Shown one piece after another: positions 25,360 to 32,582 of a stretch of DNA of 38,024 nucleotides (position 1 is the stretch's first letter; the number at the start of each line of letters is the position of its first letter). The translations under genes were made by a program, and so were the position numbers. Under the pieces are notes generated by a model, which ran no database searches, was not told the DNA's origin, and saw only the letters and a list, made by a program, of their open reading frames with translations. The DNA comes from Hyphomicrobiales bacterium (GTDB lineage: Bacteria > Pseudomonadota > Alphaproteobacteria > Rhizobiales > Rhizobiaceae): assembly GCA_900470965.1 (NCBI GenBank), contig UCCS01000097.1:1-38024 (forward strand), written 5' to 3'.

Positions 25360-26111
25360 GCGGGATGCTTGAGCTGAAGAACGTCTCGAAGTCCTTCGAC
25401 GGCATGGAAGTGCTGAAGGACATTTCTCTTCATATCGCCAGAGGAGAATTCGTCTCGATCGTCGGCCCCTCCGGCTCCGGCAAATCGACGATCCTCCGTT
25501 TGCTGACACAGGCGCTGCAGGCCGATAAAGGCCACATTCTCTTTGACGGCATGTCGCTTTCGCAAGCGGCGCACGCATTCGCCTTCATGCCCCAGCGCGA
25601 TGCGCTGATGCCGTGGCGAAGCGTCATCGACAATGCGATCCTTGGCCTCGAAGTGCACGGTATGCGCCGCAGCCAGGCACGAGCGGTTGCCGCCCCTCTC
25701 TTTGAACGCTTCGGCCTTGCCGGTTTCGAAAATCACTATCCCGCGGCCCTTTCAGGCGGCATGCGCCAGCGCGCGGCCCTGCTGCGCACCGTGATCCAGC
25801 GGCAGGACATGCTGCTGCTCGACGAGCCCTTCGGGGCACTCGACGCGCTGACCCGCACCCAGATGCAGGAATGGCTGCAGGGCATGTGGACCGATCATCG
25901 CTGGACGGCCCTGCTGATCACCCATGATGTGCGGGAAGCCGTTTTCCTGTCTGACCGCATCTATGTGCTTTCTGCCCGCCCGGCGACCGTGATCAGGGAG
26001 TTCGAAGTGCCGCTGAAAAGGCCGCGCACGCTTGCCGATCTCGGCTCCCCGGCCGCCCAGGCGATCGAAACCGAAATTCTTCAAACATTGCTGCATCCGC
26101 AAAGAACCTGA
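25356..26111 (+). CDS. thiZ: ABC transporter ATP-binding protein (ThiZ)
   Basis: A 251-residue ABC ATPase of the nitrate/taurine/aliphatic-sulfonate/ThiZ type. Walker A GPSGSGKST (near residue 38), signature LSGGMRQRAALLR, Walker B MLLLDEPFGALDALTR and the switch His in ITHDVREAVFLSD are all intact. Its ATG overlaps the permease stop by four bases (ATGA), and its own TGA merges into the AGGAGG ribosome binding site of the next gene. It powers the precursor importer from the cytoplasmic side. Confidence 0.92.
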   Translation: MSGMLELKNVSKSFDGMEVLKDISLHIARGEFVSIVGPSGSGKSTILRLLTQALQADKGHILFDGMSLSQAAHAFAFMPQRDALMPWRSVIDNAILGLEVHGMRRSQARAVAAPLFERFGLAGFENHYPAALSGGMRQRAALLRTVIQRQDMLLLDEPFGALDALTRTQMQEWLQGMWTDHRWTALLITHDVREAVFLSDRIYVLSARPATVIREFEVPLKRPRTLADLGSPAAQAIETEILQTLLHPQRT

Positions 26112-26121
26112 GGAGGTCCCG

Positions 26122-27126
26122 ATGCTTCTCACCCGCCGACAAACCCTTTTTGCCGCCATGGCCGCAAGCCTCGCCGGCCGTGCTGCCTTCGCCCAATCCG
26201 CCGCCAAGGTGCGTATCGCGCTCGACTGGACGCCGAACACCAATCATATCGGCATCTATGTCGCCAAGGCGAAGGGCTTCTATGAGGCCGCCGGCCTCGA
26301 TGTCGAGATCCTACCCTATGCCGATGCCAGCGCTGGCACGCTGGTCGCGAACGGCGTTGCCGATTTCGGCATTTGCGGAGAGATCGAGACCTTTACCCAG
26401 CGCGCCGCCGGCGCTGATGTGAAACTCGTCTATGCCGTCGTGCAGACGGAAACCGGCAGGCTGATCTTCAAGGGCGGCCGCAACGATATCAAAAGCCCCA
26501 AGGACCTGGACGGAAAAACCTATGGCGGCTTCGGCGGCGCATGGGAGGAGGCGCTCGTCTCCGCGATGATCCGCAACGACGGCGGCAAGGGCACCTTCCA
26601 GAATGTCACGCTCGGCACCTCGGCCTATGAGGCGCTCGATAACGGCGCCGTGGACTTCACGCTGGAAATCTACACCTGGGAGGGCATCGCGGCCCAACTG
26701 GAGAACCGGCAGGTCGGCCGCTGGCGCTATAGCGATTACGGCATACCTGACGAACAGACGACCGCGATCGCTTCCAGTGACGCCTATCTCTCGGCCAATC
26801 CGCAAAATGCCCGCGCCTTCATCCAGGCAACGCTCAAGGGTTACGCCTATTCGGTCGATAATCCGGACGAGGCCTGTGACCTCCTGATTGCCGGCAGCAA
26901 CGGCGCGTTGCTGAATACCGAACTGGTCAAGGCATCGCAAAAGGCGCTGGTTGAAGGCCATTTCCTCAAGGGCGACAATGGCACGATCGGCATCATCGAT
27001 CCTGCCAAGGCCGAAGCGATCGGCGCTTTCCTGTTCGACCATGGCATCCTGCTCGATGCCAATGGTGCGGCGTTGAAGGAAAAACCCGATTTTTCCGGCT
27101 ATTACACCAACGATCTGCTTGGCTGA
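26122..27126 (+). CDS. thiY: ABC transporter substrate-binding protein for a thiamine precursor (ThiY)
   Basis: A 334-residue periplasmic binding protein of the NMT1/THI5-like family. It starts with a twin-arginine-type signal (TRRQTLFAAMAASLAGRAAFA, cleavage after AFA) and the mature part opens VRIALDWTPNTNHIGIYVAK, the typical ThiY/THI5-like opening; GFYEAAGLDVEI and the pyrimidine-site segment DFGICGE follow. ATG 26122 has AGGAGG five bases upstream; the longer frame lies inside thiZ. It probably captures N-formyl-aminopyrimidine or HMP released by thiamine breakdown. The exact ligand cannot be told from sequence. Confidence 0.9.
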   Translation: MLLTRRQTLFAAMAASLAGRAAFAQSAAKVRIALDWTPNTNHIGIYVAKAKGFYEAAGLDVEILPYADASAGTLVANGVADFGICGEIETFTQRAAGADVKLVYAVVQTETGRLIFKGGRNDIKSPKDLDGKTYGGFGGAWEEALVSAMIRNDGGKGTFQNVTLGTSAYEALDNGAVDFTLEIYTWEGIAAQLENRQVGRWRYSDYGIPDEQTTAIASSDAYLSANPQNARAFIQATLKGYAYSVDNPDEACDLLIAGSNGALLNTELVKASQKALVEGHFLKGDNGTIGIIDPAKAEAIGAFLFDHGILLDANGAALKEKPDFSGYYTNDLLG

Positions 27127-27138
27127 GATGACCCTGCC

Positions 27139-27176
27139 CTTGCCGGCAGCAGCTTTCCGCTGCAAAGTCCGGCAAG
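27139..27176 (+). other. Stem-loop between thiY and the acyltransferase gene
   Basis: CTTGCCGG (27139-27146) pairs with CCGGCAAG (27169-27176), with a smaller GCAGC/GCTGC dyad inside. It has no T-run, so it may slow or attenuate transcription or protect the thi transcript's 3' end rather than end it outright. The acyltransferase gene starts 15 bases later and could still be partly read from the thi operon. Confidence 0.5.
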
Positions 27177-27191
27177 GAGCGAGGGAGTGAG

Positions 27192-28403
27192 ATGCAGCAG
27201 CAGGACCGGGTGGCCGGAGCGGATTTCTTGCGTGCAGCCGCCTGCCTGCTTGTCCTTATCCACCATCTCATTCTGCGCATCGACCTCAACAAGACCGAGG
27301 GATTGCGGCCGACGCTGACCGCCCTGCGCTTCGGCAATTTCGGCGTCGCCATCTTCTTCATCCTCAGCGGTTTCCTGCTGTCCTTGCCGTTCTGGCGTTC
27401 CCTTGATGCCGGTTGCGCCATGCCTGACCTGCGCACCTATGTGCTGCGTCGCGCGGCCCGCATCGTGCCCGGTTATTGGGTGGCTCTGACGGCGGGCTTC
27501 ATCCTCAGCATTACTCTGCTCGGGCACGCACTGACGCCGGAACTTGTTATGCGCTATGTCAGCGGTCTCTTCTTCATGAGCCAATGGCACTGGCGCACCT
27601 TTTTTCCTGTCGAAGGCAACGGCCCGCTCTGGTCCATATCTTTCGAAGTAACGAGCTACGTGCTGCTGCCGCTTGGCTTCCTCTGGCTTTTCGCTATCCC
27701 GGAAAAACGCCGTTCTCCGCTCGCCACGCGCCTTGCCTGGTTCGGCATCATTGCCATGACGCTGCTTGCCCATGAGACCTTCCGCACGCTTGTTCCCCCC
27801 AACGAGATTGATCGTGGCTGGCAATATGGCATGCAGGGCGGCGCGAAGGAGTGGATGCCGAACTATAATCCCGTCGGCTTCTTCGCCGTCTTTGCGCTCG
27901 GTACGCTCGCAGCCGGCATTCAGATCATGTTGCCGCGAAAGCATCAGATCTGGTTCGACATCGTTGCGCTTGCCTGCCTGGTCACCGCCGGCTCCCAGCT
28001 GCCGCTTTCAACAGGCGGACCTTGGGAAGCCTATGGATGGCTCGGAATCCCCTACGCCTTTCCGCTGTTTCCGGCCATGATCGCTGTTGCGCTTGTGGCC
28101 CTCTCACGCTCCGTGCTGCTTGCGGCATTGCTCGACAATACCTTCATGCGCTTCACGGCAACCGTCTCATTCGGCATCTATATCTGGCAGGACATCGTTC
28201 TAACCTTGATGCAGACGATCTCTCCGGCCATATTCGGCATCGGCGAAGATCATCCGCTACGGGACTGGTTTATCGGCTGCATCTTTGCGACGGCGATCAC
28301 TTTTCTTCTCGCAAGCTTCAGCTATTTCGCTGTCGAACGACAGGCAATACGGCGCGCCGCACGCATAACGCGCAAGAATTCAGCCATTACTCAATATAGT
28401 TAA
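27192..28403 (+). CDS. Membrane acyltransferase (acyltransferase 3 / OafA-like family)
   Basis: A 403-residue polytopic protein with about ten hydrophobic segments. The opening GADFLRAAACLLVLIHHL includes the conserved RAxAxLxVxxxH pattern of family acyltransferase_3, where the His is the proposed catalytic residue, and FFILSGFLLSLPFW is the second family signature. Such enzymes O-acetylate or succinylate surface sugars such as exopolysaccharide, lipopolysaccharide or Nod factor. The ExoY-like sugar transferase gene next on the same strand suggests a role in surface polysaccharide decoration. A GGGAG before ATG 27192 supports the start. The acceptor is unknown. Confidence 0.85.
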   Translation: MQQQDRVAGADFLRAAACLLVLIHHLILRIDLNKTEGLRPTLTALRFGNFGVAIFFILSGFLLSLPFWRSLDAGCAMPDLRTYVLRRAARIVPGYWVALTAGFILSITLLGHALTPELVMRYVSGLFFMSQWHWRTFFPVEGNGPLWSISFEVTSYVLLPLGFLWLFAIPEKRRSPLATRLAWFGIIAMTLLAHETFRTLVPPNEIDRGWQYGMQGGAKEWMPNYNPVGFFAVFALGTLAAGIQIMLPRKHQIWFDIVALACLVTAGSQLPLSTGGPWEAYGWLGIPYAFPLFPAMIAVALVALSRSVLLAALLDNTFMRFTATVSFGIYIWQDIVLTLMQTISPAIFGIGEDHPLRDWFIGCIFATAITFLLASFSYFAVERQAIRRAARITRKNSAITQYS

Positions 28404-28446
28404 TTCCTAACCAACCAAAAATATCAGGAACATATTCGAAATACTC

Positions 28447-28487
28447 CCAAATTTGGCTCTGTTATGATTACGAAAACATTAAGGAGG
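28447..28487 (+). promoter_or_regulatory. Upstream region of the exoY-like gene: palindrome, -10-like box and ribosome binding site
   Basis: The AT-rich gap 28404-28490 holds the perfect palindrome CCAAATTTGG (28447-28456), a TATGAT (28463-28468) that could be a -10 box, and a strong AAGGAGG (28481-28487). No good -35 box is seen at 16-18 bases from TATGAT. If the palindrome is an operator, it would overlap the -35 area. Confidence 0.4.
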
Positions 28488-28490
28488 CGA

Positions 28491-28565
28491 GTGACAAATC
28501 GATCCCGTCCATGTATTTGTGCCAGCGCGACGCAATATGCGAGTATTTCCACGGACGTTGCTTAA
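28491..28565 (+). CDS. Possible 24-codon leader ORF before the exoY-like gene
   Basis: GTG 28491 follows AAGGAGG by three bases and opens a 24-codon frame (product starts MTNRSRPCICASATQ) that ends with TAA at 28563-28565. That stop overlaps the ATG of the exoY-like gene by one base (TAATG). The strongest ribosome binding site in the region therefore belongs to this small ORF, and the main gene has only a weak one, as expected if the main gene is reached by coupled translation. The short three-base spacing between ribosome binding site and start is a weakness. No homologue is recognised. Confidence 0.4.
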   Translation: MTNRSRPCICASATQYASISTDVA

Positions 28566-29302
28566 TGAACGTGTTTACTTCAAATAAGCTCCAAGACACG
28601 GCCTTCTCTGCAAGAGCAGTGAAGATGTTGGCTCTCGACGCAGCGAATTCCAACATTCGCCAGCCGGAAAGCTTTGTCTCTTTGGATGGCCGGAACAGGC
28701 TTCAGCTCGGCTTGAAGAGAGCTTTCGACATTTTCGGTGCAACAGGCGCGCTGGTCATCCTGTTTCCCGTACTTCTGACGATTGCGCTTCTCATCGTGAT
28801 CGATGATGGCGGGCCGGTATTTTTCCGGCAGATTCGCTGGGGCCTGAAGGGCAGCAAGATCACCGTCTACAAGTTCCGCTCCATGCGTGCGGATCTCTGC
28901 GATCCCACCGGCATCGAACAGACAGTCAAGGATGACCGGCGCGTGACGCGGATCGGCGCATTCCTGCGCAAGACCAACATCGACGAGCTGCCGCAACTCC
29001 TCAACGTCATCAAAGGCGATATGTCGCTCGTCGGCCCCCGCTGCCATGCTATCAACATGCGCGCGGCCGGCATGCTCTACGAAGAACTGGTGCCCGAATA
29101 TCATTATCGCCATCTGATGCGGCCGGGGATTACCGGCCTCGCCCAGACGCGCGGCTGGCGCGGTCCGACAGGGCGCCCGACAGAGGCACGAGCCCGCATC
29201 GCCAGCGATATCTATTACATCAGAAATTTCAGCCTCTGGCTGGATATGAAGATCCTGTTCGGCACGCTGCTGTCCGAACTACGCGGTGGCACTGGCTTCT
29301 AA
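28565..29302 (+). CDS. ExoY/PssA-type undecaprenyl-phosphate sugar-phosphate transferase
   Basis: A 245-residue bacterial sugar transferase. One N-terminal membrane segment (GALVILFPVLLTIALLIVI) is preceded by KRAFDIFGA, and the catalytic domain contains GPVFFRQIRWG, TVYKFRSMRAD, NIDELPQLLNVIKGDMSLVG and the MRPGITGLAQ signature. Enzymes of this family put the first sugar phosphate on undecaprenyl phosphate at the inner membrane to begin polysaccharide repeat-unit assembly; ExoY of Sinorhizobium adds galactose-1-phosphate. Start ATG 28565 is chosen for its coupling to the small upstream ORF and its position relative to the membrane segment; ATG 28511 is possible. No polymerase or flippase genes are adjacent, so this is an orphan priming enzyme. 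Confidence 0.9.
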   Translation: MNVFTSNKLQDTAFSARAVKMLALDAANSNIRQPESFVSLDGRNRLQLGLKRAFDIFGATGALVILFPVLLTIALLIVIDDGGPVFFRQIRWGLKGSKITVYKFRSMRADLCDPTGIEQTVKDDRRVTRIGAFLRKTNIDELPQLLNVIKGDMSLVGPRCHAINMRAAGMLYEELVPEYHYRHLMRPGITGLAQTRGWRGPTGRPTEARARIASDIYYIRNFSLWLDMKILFGTLLSELRGGTGF

Positions 29303-29437
29303 GAAGGTCCTGCTAAGGAAATCTCCGGCACAGGCAGTCAAAAGCCGCCTGTTTTCGTTTCCGTGGTCCGGGTGGAAACAGCAGCCTTCGCCGTGATAAG
29401 AACTGCCTCCTCGGCATCAGGAAACTTTCCAGGATGT

Positions 29438-29481
29438 CTCAGCTCGCCTCCATGCGGTTCTCTGCATGGCGAATGGCTGAG
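29438..29481 (+). other. Nested inverted repeat after the exoY-like gene
   Basis: CTCAGC (29438-29443) pairs with GCTGAG (29476-29481), and within them CCATGC (29450-29455) pairs with GCATGG (29464-29469). The rest of 29303-29510 shows no supported gene. It may be a structured transcript end or a small RNA element; function is unknown. Confidence 0.4.
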
Positions 29482-29500
29482 CCCCGTTCAGAGCGGCTTA

Positions 29501-29536
29501 GCAAAAAGAAAAAGCGGCCTTGAAAGCCGCTTTTCT
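29501..29536 (-). terminator. Bidirectional terminator between exoY-like gene and ATP synthase operon
   Basis: AAAGCGGC (29511-29518) pairs with GCCGCTTT (29526-29533), loop seven bases. Read on the minus strand the stem is followed by TTTTTCTTTTT, a strong end for the atp operon; read on the plus strand TTTTC follows, so it may also end the exoY-like transcript. Confidence 0.85.
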
Positions 29537-29563
29537 CACTGTGTTTATCTCGGGCCGAGCCGA

Positions 29564-29971
29564 TCAGTCCTGCTGGACGACACCGCGCAGGTGGGTCAGT
29601 TCCATGATGAAGTGCTCTAGCCTGGACTTGTGCTCGTGATGCTCGGCATCTTCGAGTTCCTTCTTCGCAGCTTCGATGCGGCGAGTGAGTTCATCCTTGT
29701 TGAGCTCTTGGACCGGAACAGCGGATTCGGCAAGCAGCGTGCAGCCAGTCGGTAGGATGTCGGCGAAACCGCCGAACACGACGTAATCCTGCTTCGATCC
29801 GGAACCGGAACGCACGCTCACGATACCCGGCTTGATGGTCGTCATCGTCGGAGCATGGTTGGCCATAACAGTCATTTCGCCTTCGGTCGCGGGAATGACG
29901 ACCTCGGTCACCATCTCCGACAGCAGCAGACGCTCCGGCGAAACGAGCTCAAAGTTGAAATTGTCAGCCAT
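29564..29971 (-). CDS. atpC: ATP synthase F1 epsilon subunit
   Basis: A 135-residue epsilon subunit with the beta-sandwich N-domain (FNFELVSPERLLLSEMVTEV, EGEMTVMANHAP, VSVRSGSGSKQDYVVFGGFA) and a C-terminal helical hairpin (ELTRRIEAAKKELEDAE). It forms part of the central stalk and couples or restrains rotation. Its ATG overlaps by one base the stop codon of the small cysteine-rich gene (TGATG on the minus strand), so its translation should depend on that gene being translated. Last gene of the operon before the terminator. Confidence 0.96.
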   Translation of the reverse strand: MADNFNFELVSPERLLLSEMVTEVVIPATEGEMTVMANHAPTMTTIKPGIVSVRSGSGSKQDYVVFGGFADILPTGCTLLAESAVPVQELNKDELTRRIEAAKKELEDAEHHEHKSRLEHFIMELTHLRGVVQQD

Positions 29972-30210
29972 CAGTGACTTACCTTCTCGGCTATGGCTTC
30001 TGCATCTTGCAGTTTGGTCCCGCAGAACGGGCAGTGCATTATCGCATGGTCGAGATAACCGAGGCCTTCCTCGCTCTGAGCCAACCCGACGACCATCATC
30101 ATCACGCCGTTATCGGCACGGTAGATGGTCGGCGCTGCCGGTTCAGGAAGCTCTGCCACGACACTTTTGAGGGTGTCGCAGCAGAATATCTCGTCCTGAG
30201 CGTCGCTCAT
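29971..30210 (-). CDS. Small four-cysteine (zinc-ribbon-like) protein inside the ATP synthase operon
   Basis: A 79-residue protein of unknown function between atpD and atpC. It has a Cys-Cys pair at residues 10-11 (EIFCCDTLK) and a knuckle HCPFCGTKL near residues 59-67, four cysteines suited to bind one zinc ion, with a short acidic middle region. ATG 30210 overlaps the atpD stop by one base (TGATG), and its TGA overlaps the atpC ATG in the same way, so its synthesis is tied to the beta and epsilon subunits. Codon use and GC content resemble the neighbours, which argues against recent insertion. The usual operon order is atpHAGDC with nothing in this place. It might be an assembly or regulatory factor for F1; that is speculation. 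Confidence 0.82.
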   Translation of the reverse strand: MSDAQDEIFCCDTLKSVVAELPEPAAPTIYRADNGVMMMVVGLAQSEEGLGYLDHAIMHCPFCGTKLQDAEAIAEKVSH

Positions 30211-31646
30211 CAAGCTGCTGCGAGCTTCTTGGCTTTCTCGACAGCTTCGTCCATCGAACCAACCATGTAAAAGGCTGCTTCCGGCAGATGGTCGTACTCG
30301 CCGTTGACGAGGCCCTTGAAGCCCTTGATCGTGTCTTCGAGAGCAACGAGCTTGCCCGGCGAGCCGGTGAAGACTTCGGCAACAAAGAACGGCTGCGACA
30401 GGAAGCGCTCGATCTTGCGGGCGCGGGCAACGGCAATCTTGTCCTCTTCGGACAGTTCGTCCATGCCAAGGATCGCGATGATGTCCTGCAGGGCCTTGTA
30501 GCGCTGCAGCGTCGACTGGACCTTGCGGGCCACTTCGTAATGCTCTTCGCCGACAACCATCGGGTCGAGCATGCGCGACGTGGAGTCGAGCGGATCGACG
30601 GCCGGGTAGATGCCCTTTTCAGCGATCGAACGCGACAGAACGGTCGTTGCGTCAAGGTGAGCAAACGAGGTTGCCGGTGCCGGGTCGGTCAAGTCGTCGG
30701 CCGGAACGTAAATGGCCTGAACCGAGGTGATCGAGCCCGTCGTCGTGGTGGTGATGCGTTCCTGCATCTGACCCATGTCGGTTGCGAGCGTCGGCTGATA
30801 ACCCACGGCCGAAGGAATACGGCCGAGTAGAGCCGACACTTCCGAGCCAGCCTGCGTGAAGCGGAAGATGTTGTCGACGAAGAACAGAACGTCCTGGCCC
30901 TGGTCGCGGAAGTGTTCTGCAACCGTCAGACCGGTCAGAGCGACGCGAGCGCGGGCGCCCGGCGGTTCGTTCATCTGGCCGTAAACGAGCGCAGCCTTGG
31001 AGCCTTCGCCACCGCCGTGCTTGTTGACATTCGATTCGATCATTTCGTGGTAGAGGTCGTTGCCTTCGCGGGTGCGTTCACCGACCCCTGCGAAAACCGA
31101 GTAACCACCATGCGCCTTGGCAACGTTGTTGATCAGTTCCATGATGAGAACGGTCTTGCCGACGCCTGCACCACCGAAAAGGCCGATCTTGCCGCCGCGT
31201 GCGTAAGGCGCGAGAAGGTCGACGACCTTGATGCCGGTGACAAGGATCTGCGCTTCCGTGGACTGATCGACGTAAGCCGGAGCGTCCTGGTGGATCGAAC
31301 GCTTGTGAGCGGTAACCAACGGACCAGCTTCGTCGACCGGCTCACCGATGACGTTCATGATACGGCCGAGCGTCTCGTTACCGACCGGAACCATGATCGG
31401 AGCACCGGTATCAGTGACTTTCTGACCGCGAACAAGACCTTCGGACGAGTCCATCGCAATGGTACGGACTTCGTTTTCGCCGAGGTGCTGAGCAACTTCG
31501 AGAACCAGACGGTTGCCGTTGTTGTCGGTTTCCAGCGCGTTCAGGATCTTCGGCAGTTCGCCTTCGAAAGCAACGTCAACGACGGCGCCGATAACCTGTG
31601 TGACTCTGCCGACAGAGCCGATCTTGGGGGTAGCTGCCTCAGCCAT
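30210..31646 (-). CDS. atpD: ATP synthase F1 beta subunit
   Basis: A 478-residue catalytic subunit. The P-loop GGAGVGKTVLIMEL, the catalytic GERTREGNDLYHEM segment, the DELSEED motif (MDELSEEDKIAVARAR) and ALLGRIPSAVGYQPTLATDM are all intact. The N-terminus carries a short Ala/Glu/Pro extension before the first strand, common in alphaproteobacteria. It starts 23 bases after the atpG stop with AGAGGG upstream, and is followed by the overlapping small cysteine-rich gene. Confidence 0.98.
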   Translation of the reverse strand: MAEAATPKIGSVGRVTQVIGAVVDVAFEGELPKILNALETDNNGNRLVLEVAQHLGENEVRTIAMDSSEGLVRGQKVTDTGAPIMVPVGNETLGRIMNVIGEPVDEAGPLVTAHKRSIHQDAPAYVDQSTEAQILVTGIKVVDLLAPYARGGKIGLFGGAGVGKTVLIMELINNVAKAHGGYSVFAGVGERTREGNDLYHEMIESNVNKHGGGEGSKAALVYGQMNEPPGARARVALTGLTVAEHFRDQGQDVLFFVDNIFRFTQAGSEVSALLGRIPSAVGYQPTLATDMGQMQERITTTTTGSITSVQAIYVPADDLTDPAPATSFAHLDATTVLSRSIAEKGIYPAVDPLDSTSRMLDPMVVGEEHYEVARKVQSTLQRYKALQDIIAILGMDELSEEDKIAVARARKIERFLSQPFFVAEVFTGSPGKLVALEDTIKGFKGLVNGEYDHLPEAAFYMVGSMDEAVEKAKKLAAA

Positions 31647-31669
31647 TTTCTGACCCTCTTTTCCTAACC

Positions 31670-32554
31670 TCAGAGCGCTTCCGCGCCCGAAATGATTTCA
31701 ATCAGTTCCTTGGTGATCTGAGCCTGACGCTGACGGTTGTAGCTCAGCGTCAGCTTGTTGATCATCTCACCAGCATTGCGCGTCGCATTGTCCATCGCGC
31801 TCATCTTGGCACCCATTTCGCCCGCAACGTTCTCAAGGAGAGCGCGGAAGATCTGGACAGAGATGTTGCGCGGGATCAGCTCGTCGAGGATCGACGCCGG
31901 GTCCGGCTCATATTCATAGACGGCACCAGCATGGGCTGCATCTTCGGTGACAGCTTCAGGAGCCTTGGCCGGGATGAGCTGCTGCGCGGTTGGGATCTGG
32001 CTGATCACCGACTTGAATTCCGAGTAGAACAGCGTGCAAACGTCGAACTCACCGGCTTCATACATCTCGATGATACGCTTGCCGATCTGATCGGCATTCT
32101 CGAAACCGATCTTCTTGACTTCGCGCAGTTCCTTGCGCTCGACGATCAGCGACGCGAATTCGCGACGCAGGATGTCATAGCCCTTCTTTCCGACGGTAAA
32201 GATCTTCACCGTCTTGCCTTCGGCGACCAGCTTGCGAACGTGATCGCGAGCAAAGCGAGCAATCTGCGAATTGAAGCCGCCACACAGGCCGCGTTCGGCC
32301 GTGCAGACGACGAGCAGGTGTACCTGATCCTTGCCCGTACCGGTCATCAGGACCGGCGCGCCGTCCGCATCGGTAACGGCCTTGGCGATATTCGCCAGGA
32401 CCGCACCCATACGCTGCGAATAAGGCCGGGCGGCCTCGGCCGCCTCCTGCGCACGCCGAAGCTTCGCCGCGGCGACCATCTTCATCGCCTTGGTGATCTT
32501 CTGCGTCGCCTTGACGGAGGCGATCCGGTTTTTCAGATCCTTAAGTGAAGGCAT
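31670..32554 (-). CDS. atpG: ATP synthase F1 gamma subunit
   Basis: A 294-residue rotor subunit. The N-terminal helix (PSLKDLKNRIASVKATQKIT, KAMKMVAAAKLRRAQ) and the C-terminal helix (NATRNAGEMINKLTLSYN, RQAQITKELIEIISGAEAL) form the coiled coil that turns within the alpha3beta3 ring, with the central Rossmann-like part (LLVVCTAERGLCGGFNSQ) between them. It is a normal-length protein, 28 bases after atpA. Confidence 0.97.
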   Translation of the reverse strand: MPSLKDLKNRIASVKATQKITKAMKMVAAAKLRRAQEAAEAARPYSQRMGAVLANIAKAVTDADGAPVLMTGTGKDQVHLLVVCTAERGLCGGFNSQIARFARDHVRKLVAEGKTVKIFTVGKKGYDILRREFASLIVERKELREVKKIGFENADQIGKRIIEMYEAGEFDVCTLFYSEFKSVISQIPTAQQLIPAKAPEAVTEDAAHAGAVYEYEPDPASILDELIPRNISVQIFRALLENVAGEMGAKMSAMDNATRNAGEMINKLTLSYNRQRQAQITKELIEIISGAEAL

Positions 32555-32582
32555 CCGCTATCCGTCCTAACCTAGGGCCTGA

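Noticed and set aside
29363..29620. An 85-codon frame between the exoY-like gene and atpC
   Set aside because: It crosses the bidirectional terminator and overlaps the end of atpC in antisense; no start signal supports it.
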